A stretch of 62,005 nt of DNA, taken from contig CAMDAD010000017.1 of assembly GCA_945888515.1 (NCBI GenBank), positions 1 to 62,005 of the forward strand. Direction: 5' to 3'. How positions within the stretch are numbered: position 1 is the stretch's first letter; every line of letters starts with the position of its first letter. The notes beneath the pieces were generated by a model. That model was given only the letters and a program-made list of their open reading frames with translations. It did not search any database and was not told where the DNA came from. The stretch comes from Akkermansia muciniphila. Its GTDB lineage: Bacteria; Verrucomicrobiota; Verrucomicrobiia; Verrucomicrobiales; Akkermansiaceae. A program made the translations under genes and the position numbers. This document shows positions 58,619-62,005 of this stretch, piece by piece.

Positions 58619-58993
58619 ATGCAAACGCAACGCCTCGTGCTGCCCGCGGATCTGAATCAATATGGATTTCTGTTCGGCGGTCGCTTGCTGGCATGGATCG
58701 ACGAAGCGACGTGGATCGCGGCAAGTTTGGAATTTCCTCGATGCCGCTTTGTTACCGTGGCTATGCATGAAGTGCGATTCCATCACAGCGTGCGGGAAGG
58801 AACGATTCTCACGATCGACTCACGGCTGCGAAACCAAGGCAATACATCCGTGACCTACTCTGTGCAGGTGGTGGATACCCGCCGTCCTGAGCCACAAGTG
58901 CTGTTCGCCACTACGGTGACTTTTGTCAACGTCGATGAAAACGGCAACAAGCAACCCGTGGCGGCGATCTCTGGGAGACCGGCTACTTCTTAG
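58619..58993 (+). CDS. Acyl-CoA thioesterase, hotdog fold (YciA-like)
   Basis: A 124-residue single hotdog-domain protein. DLNQYGFLFGGRLLAWIDEA at 11-30 is the YciA/ACOT signature with the catalytic Asp in WIDEA. VRFHHSVREGTILTIDSRL follows. YciA-type enzymes hydrolyse acyl-CoAs. It is 24 nt after doxX on the same strand. The 154 bases downstream hold no gene but include a GCTGC/GCAGC hairpin near 59060-59080. Confidence 0.82.
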   Translation: MQTQRLVLPADLNQYGFLFGGRLLAWIDEATWIAASLEFPRCRFVTVAMHEVRFHHSVREGTILTIDSRLRNQGNTSVTYSVQVVDTRRPEPQVLFATTVTFVNVDENGNKQPVAAISGRPATS

Positions 58994-59147
58994 TTTCCAT
59001 TGACCCTCAGAGGTTGATCATTATTTGTGTTTGCTCTCTTCGATCGCTTAAATCCATTGCTGCGTCAAATGCAGCGGATGATGATCGTATCGCCGGATTA
59101 TTCTTGCTCATGGGCGTGGATTCGGCTGGTTGGGGGCGTGATCTCAC

Positions 59148-59768
59148 TTGCGAAAAATCTTTGTAAAGTCGGACCGTTTTTTTGAGTTGTTGGATGCCAG
59201 TGCCAAGGCGTCTTATCAGAGCATCGAGGCTCTGGAACGGGTTCTTGTTCAAGCGGACGGGCAGGTTTCTCTGGCGGAGTTGTCGGTGACGCGGCGCAAC
59301 GAGAAAAAAATAGCCGAATCCATCAGCGAGGAGCTGGTGAACACCTTCGTCACCACCCTGGATCGCGAGGACATCGAATCCCTCTTGCGCGCGCTCTATC
59401 GCATTCCCAAAACCGTGGGAAAATTCGGTGAACGATTCGACATCATGCACCAGCACGCGTGTGCGGCCGATTTCGCTCCGCAGATGAGCATCGCCAAAGA
59501 AGCGGCGACGGTGGTGTGCCGGATGGTGGCGATGATTTCCAAGAGTCCCAAGCTGGAGGACATCAAGTTTCAGAACGACCAACTGCAGGAACTGGAAGGT
59601 CGTGCCGATCAATTGGTGCTCGGCTACTTGAAAGAAATCTACAGCGGTCGTGTGGAGCCCATCAAGGCGATGGCCATGCGCGATCTCTACGATTTGTTAG
59701 AAAAAGTAATCGACCGCTGCCGCGATGCGGGCAATGTCGTGACCCAGATCGTGCTGAAAAACTCCTAA
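59148..59768 (+). CDS. DUF47 phosphate-transport accessory protein (TTG start)
   Basis: A 206-residue helical DUF47/PhoU-like protein that partners PiT phosphate transporters. TLDREDIESLLRALYRIPK near 66 is the family core, and the DLYDLLEKVIDRCRDAGNVV end is typical. The start is TTG 59148, with GGGGG 11 nt upstream; no ATG fits. It directly precedes the PiT gene (9-nt gap to ATG 59778), a common DUF47-PiT pair. Confidence 0.9.
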   Translation: MRKIFVKSDRFFELLDASAKASYQSIEALERVLVQADGQVSLAELSVTRRNEKKIAESISEELVNTFVTTLDREDIESLLRALYRIPKTVGKFGERFDIMHQHACAADFAPQMSIAKEAATVVCRMVAMISKSPKLEDIKFQNDQLQELEGRADQLVLGYLKEIYSGRVEPIKAMAMRDLYDLLEKVIDRCRDAGNVVTQIVLKNS

Positions 59769-59777
59769 TTGTTTCAC

Positions 59778-60350
59778 ATGGGTCTCTGGATCATTTTTTT
59801 CGTCATTTTCGTGGCGTTGGCGTTTGAATACATCAACGGCTTTCACGATACCGCCAACTCGATTGCCACGGTGGTGGGCACCAAGGTGCTGACGCCGCGG
59901 CAGGCGATCGCCCTTGCGGCGGTGACCAATCTCATCGGAGCCCTGGCCGGACACGCGGTGCCAAAGACCGTCTCCTCGGGTTTGGTGGATTCCAGTTTTG
60001 TTTCCCCTTTGGTGATTGCGTGCGCATTGCTGGGGGGAATCGCATGGAATCTCATCACCTGGTGGTTTGGCCTGCCGTCCAGCTCGACGCATGCCTTGGT
60101 CGGCGGGATTTGTGGTGCTACGTTTGCCAGTGCCCATCACAATCCCAAGGCGATCATCTGGTCGGTGGAGAAAATGAAAGACGGCAAAGTGGTGATGGAA
60201 GGCGTGCTGCACAAGGTGGTGATGCCGATGATCAGTTCGCCGGTGATTGGATTTGTGGGCGGCTTTGTTGTGATGGGATTGTTCTACCTGCTGCTGCGCA
60301 ATGCCCGCCCGCGCTTTGTAAACCGTTTTTTGGCAAGGCGCAGATTGTGA
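59778..60350 (+). CDS. PiT phosphate transporter, N-terminal half, 0-frame to TGA
   Basis: The first 190 residues of an inorganic phosphate (Na+ or H+) PiT-family transporter. FEYINGFHDTANSIATVV near 15 is the PiT signature, and WWFGLPSSSTHALVGG is the internal one. The frame ends at TGA 60348-60350 in the short tail LARRRL. The true family sequence (VNRFFGKAQIVSAAYMGFAHG) continues in the -1 frame from 60332, so the gene is split in the middle. ATG 59778 is chosen over TTG 59769. Confidence 0.88.
   Translation: MGLWIIFFVIFVALAFEYINGFHDTANSIATVVGTKVLTPRQAIALAAVTNLIGALAGHAVPKTVSSGLVDSSFVSPLVIACALLGGIAWNLITWWFGLPSSSTHALVGGICGATFASAHHNPKAIIWSVEKMKDGKVVMEGVLHKVVMPMISSPVIGFVGGFVVMGLFYLLLRNARPRFVNRFLARRRL
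60326..60332 (+). other. Putative -1 frameshift heptamer T TTT TTG
   Basis: The sequence CGT TTT TTG reads as X-XXY-YYZ (T TTT TTG) exactly in the 0 frame at the point where the PiT reading frame must shift. A six-T run also permits polymerase slippage. GGCAAGGC right after it can pair with GCTTTGCC about 30 nt downstream. A sequencing or assembly error in the T run is an alternative. Confidence 0.5.
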
Positions 60351-61255
60351 GTGCCGCGTACATGGGCTTTGCCCACGGTCTGGCGGATGCGCAAAAAACC
60401 ATGGGCGTGATCACGCTCGCCCTCGTCACGGCGACGGCGGCGGGAAGTTTCCAGGAATTGCCCGACTGGTGTTCGTTTCTGAAAATGGACAAAACCCAGC
60501 AAGCGGAAAAAGCTCTCAAGTCCTTGCAGACGAAGGATCTGTCGGAAGAAACCCTCGCTGGTGCCGCTGCTGTGCTGGAATCTGAGGCACTGCGTTTGAA
60601 GAATGGCGAGTTCCGCGAAGCTTTCCTCACCTTGTCCGCCTACGCCTATGAAGAGGCGGTGCAGAGCGAGGACTCGCAGCGGACCATGACTGCGGCGCGC
60701 CAAACCCATGCCGATTTGTTAGAGAAAGAAGCCCGGCTGCTGCTGCCGAAAACCCCGGTGGTCGGCAAGATGGTGGCGGCGAAATTAACCGATTGGAAAA
60801 AGACGCTCGATGCCGAAATGGCGGGTGCGACCGCCGCGAAAAAAGTGCCGATCTCGGTGGCCGCGGCCAAGGTCAAGGACCTCTCGCCCGATGTGCCGTC
60901 CTGGATCAAGGTCATCTGTGCCCTGACGATGGCCGCTGGCACCGCAGCCGGCGGATGGAAAATCATCAAAACGCTGGGGCACAAGATGGTCAAGCTGCAT
61001 CCCGTGCATGGTTTCGCTGCCGAGACCACGGCAGCCACCTTGCTGGCGGTCACGGGCAGCATGGGCATGACGGTATCCACCACCCACAGCATCACCACCG
61101 CCATCATGGGCGTGGGCTGCGCCAAGCGCTTCAATGCCCTGAAGCTGTCCCTCGTGGAACGAATCATCTGGGCCTGGGTGTTGACCCTGCTAGCCGCTGG
61201 ATTGGTGGGCTACCTGATGGTGAAATTGTTCCAACTCTGCGGCTGGTTGCCTTGA
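60347..61255 (+). CDS. PiT phosphate transporter, C-terminal half (-1 frame)
   Basis: The rest of the PiT transporter, in the frame that is -1 relative to the first half. It contains AAYMGFAHGLADAQKTMGVI, the second PiT signature (FAHGLADAQK), a long hydrophilic middle (about 40-175, many Lys/Glu), and the final transmembrane part with HPVHGFAAETTAATLLAVTG. GTG 60347 overlaps the TGA of the first half as GTGA, so re-initiation is possible; a -1 shift from 60332 would give one fused protein of about 490 residues, the usual PiT length. Without a shift, two half-transporters would be made. Confidence 0.8.
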   Translation: MSAAYMGFAHGLADAQKTMGVITLALVTATAAGSFQELPDWCSFLKMDKTQQAEKALKSLQTKDLSEETLAGAAAVLESEALRLKNGEFREAFLTLSAYAYEEAVQSEDSQRTMTAARQTHADLLEKEARLLLPKTPVVGKMVAAKLTDWKKTLDAEMAGATAAKKVPISVAAAKVKDLSPDVPSWIKVICALTMAAGTAAGGWKIIKTLGHKMVKLHPVHGFAAETTAATLLAVTGSMGMTVSTTHSITTAIMGVGCAKRFNALKLSLVERIIWAWVLTLLAAGLVGYLMVKLFQLCGWLP

Positions 61256-61265
61256 GCAAAGGGAA

Positions 61266-61364
61266 GTCAGGCATCTTGCCTGACCCGACAGACAGGCGCT
61301 TGTCCTGCCATAGCTTTCTTGTCCGCCGTAGCTTCCTTGGCCTTCGTAGCTAAAGCGGAGTAGG
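61266..61364. repeat. Composite intergenic repeat with 18-nt degenerate units
   Basis: A perfect hairpin GTCAGGCA-TCT-TGCCTGAC (61266-61284) follows the PiT stop by 10 nt. It is followed by 18-nt units at 61311-61328, 61329-61346 and 61347-61364, each starting TAGCT and the first two sharing TAGCTT-CTTG-CC. The makeup resembles dispersed intergenic repeats. No T run follows the hairpin, so terminator function is unsure. Confidence 0.5.
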
Positions 61365-61801
61365 CAGCAAAGGCGGGAGCGTAGGAGGGTCCAGCCTGTC
61401 GCTGCAATCCTCCTCACGATCATCACCCAATTCCGGTGAGCCCGCTATTTCTTCCCTCACTTCTTTTCACCCATGGGAGAAATCAAAACGATCCCGCCAC
61501 ACACGTCATGGTGAATTCTATGGCAAATGCGCCACCAAAACTCCGCAGAACATTCTGAATTTCAATGATATTTTTATCTAACAAAATACAAAATGTCACC
61601 GCGCGAGCAACAACCGACGCGCCCGGCCGATCATAGGTGAGAGGTAGCAAATGCGTCATTTATCAACGTTTATTGACTACTAAATTATCCTTCATAAATG
61701 TCAAAAATGCTTATACCTACGACTGTTACCTCAAAAGGACCCCAGAGACGTTTGGAAGGTCTCTTTGGATTTTCAAAGGTGCTGGGGAAGTGCTTTTATG
61801 G

Positions 61802-61856
61802 AGTCGCAGCATTCTGCTGCTCGGCGAATCCTGCAAAGCGGCAGAATGCCGCGACT
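61802..61856. repeat. Long REP-like inverted repeat
   Basis: Arms 61802-61820 and 61838-61856 (19 nt each) pair except for one A-C mismatch and one G-T, around a 17-nt loop. The outer ends are AGTCGC/GCGACT. It looks like a REP-type palindrome mobilised in many copies in some genomes; only one copy was found here, so the family is an inference. Confidence 0.6.
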
Positions 61857-62005
61857 GATAACGTCCCGAAAGTTTCGCAAATTGGTGAGAGGAGTCTCTA
61901 AAAAAAGAGTGTCCTTGGCGGTCGAGAAGGTCAAGATGGCTTGGTCAAAAGAAACAAATGAACAACCAGACCAACCAAGAACAGAAGAAGAATAAAGGAA
62001 CAGAA

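Larger units (their letters stand above)
61256..62005. other. Region without a convincing gene
   Basis: No ORF here has support: the longest (61765-61995) runs across an inverted repeat and reads like the spurious ORFs such repeats produce. The first 110 bases hold degenerate repeats, and a long hairpin lies at 61802-61856. The rest is AT-richer non-coding DNA. The last 100 bases are purine-rich and may lead into a gene beyond the window. Confidence 0.6.

Noticed and set aside
61765-61995. 76-codon ORF near the window end
   Set aside because: It reads through a long inverted repeat, with no recognisable protein features or ribosome site; a repeat-derived spurious ORF.

Overview
The window is a moderately GC-rich bacterial chromosome segment and most likely comes from the phylum Verrucomicrobia (PVC superphylum). 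The evidence is the gene set: a PEP-CTERM protein with autotransporter-associated strand repeats, Tat-exported Gfo/Idh/MocA and DUF1501 proteins, a DUF1549/DUF1553 cytochrome-type protein with an inserted LamG-like domain, a 1,364-residue ThuA/NPCBM/PVC-type CxxCH protein, an LptD (so a Gram-negative outer membrane), and coaE next to rho, an order also known in Chlamydiae. No rRNA, tRNA, CRISPR array, prophage or insertion sequence was recognised. Many genes lack an obvious Shine-Dalgarno sequence.

Layout. 1-8.3 kb holds exported or surface proteins (PEP-CTERM, Gfo/Idh/MocA, a secreted hypothetical, a secreted FAD oxidoreductase, LUD protein, DUF1501) and a small RRM RNA-binding protein with a glycine-rich tail. 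8.6-13.3 kb has a tandem pair of paralogous lipoproteins, then a tightly coupled minus-strand operon: ApbE flavin transferase, a Tat-exported FAD oxidoreductase, a membrane protein whose exported domain resembles DUF2271, and a small membrane protein. 13.5-14.5 kb is a Phd/zeta toxin-antitoxin module with a nested palindromic operator. 14.5-29.3 kb contains the DUF1549/DUF1553 protein, a U32 (RlhA-like) protein, carB, lptD, a six-EF-hand protein, metF and an RlmM-like rRNA methyltransferase. 29.5-41.5 kb contains an SSS symporter followed by an untracked 57-codon ORF, a ThuA protein, a beta-CASP nuclease preceded by a coupled mini-ORF, a hydroxypyruvate-isomerase-like protein, thrB-thrC and the giant CxxCH protein.

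41.7-50.3 kb has gltX-aroE (4-nt overlap), two related single-pass membrane proteins of unknown function, an SH3-like lipoprotein, a single reading frame fusing dephospho-CoA kinase to transcription terminator Rho, and RNase D. 50.4-56.6 kb is gyrB and gyrA, separated by an oppositely oriented Phd/PIN toxin-antitoxin module. 56.7-61.3 kb holds a zincin, a GAF protein, a KhpB/Jag-like protein, DoxX, an acyl-CoA thioesterase, and a DUF47-PiT phosphate transport pair in which the PiT frame is broken exactly at a T TTT TTG heptamer. The last 750 bases carry no convincing gene but hold dispersed-repeat-like hairpins.

The strongest candidates for something new are the CoaE-Rho fusion, the PiT frameshift site, the ApbE/DUF2271-like redox operon, the Phd-zeta hybrid module, and the toxin-antitoxin insertion between gyrB and gyrA. 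All calls come from reading the sequence. No database search or structure prediction was run.
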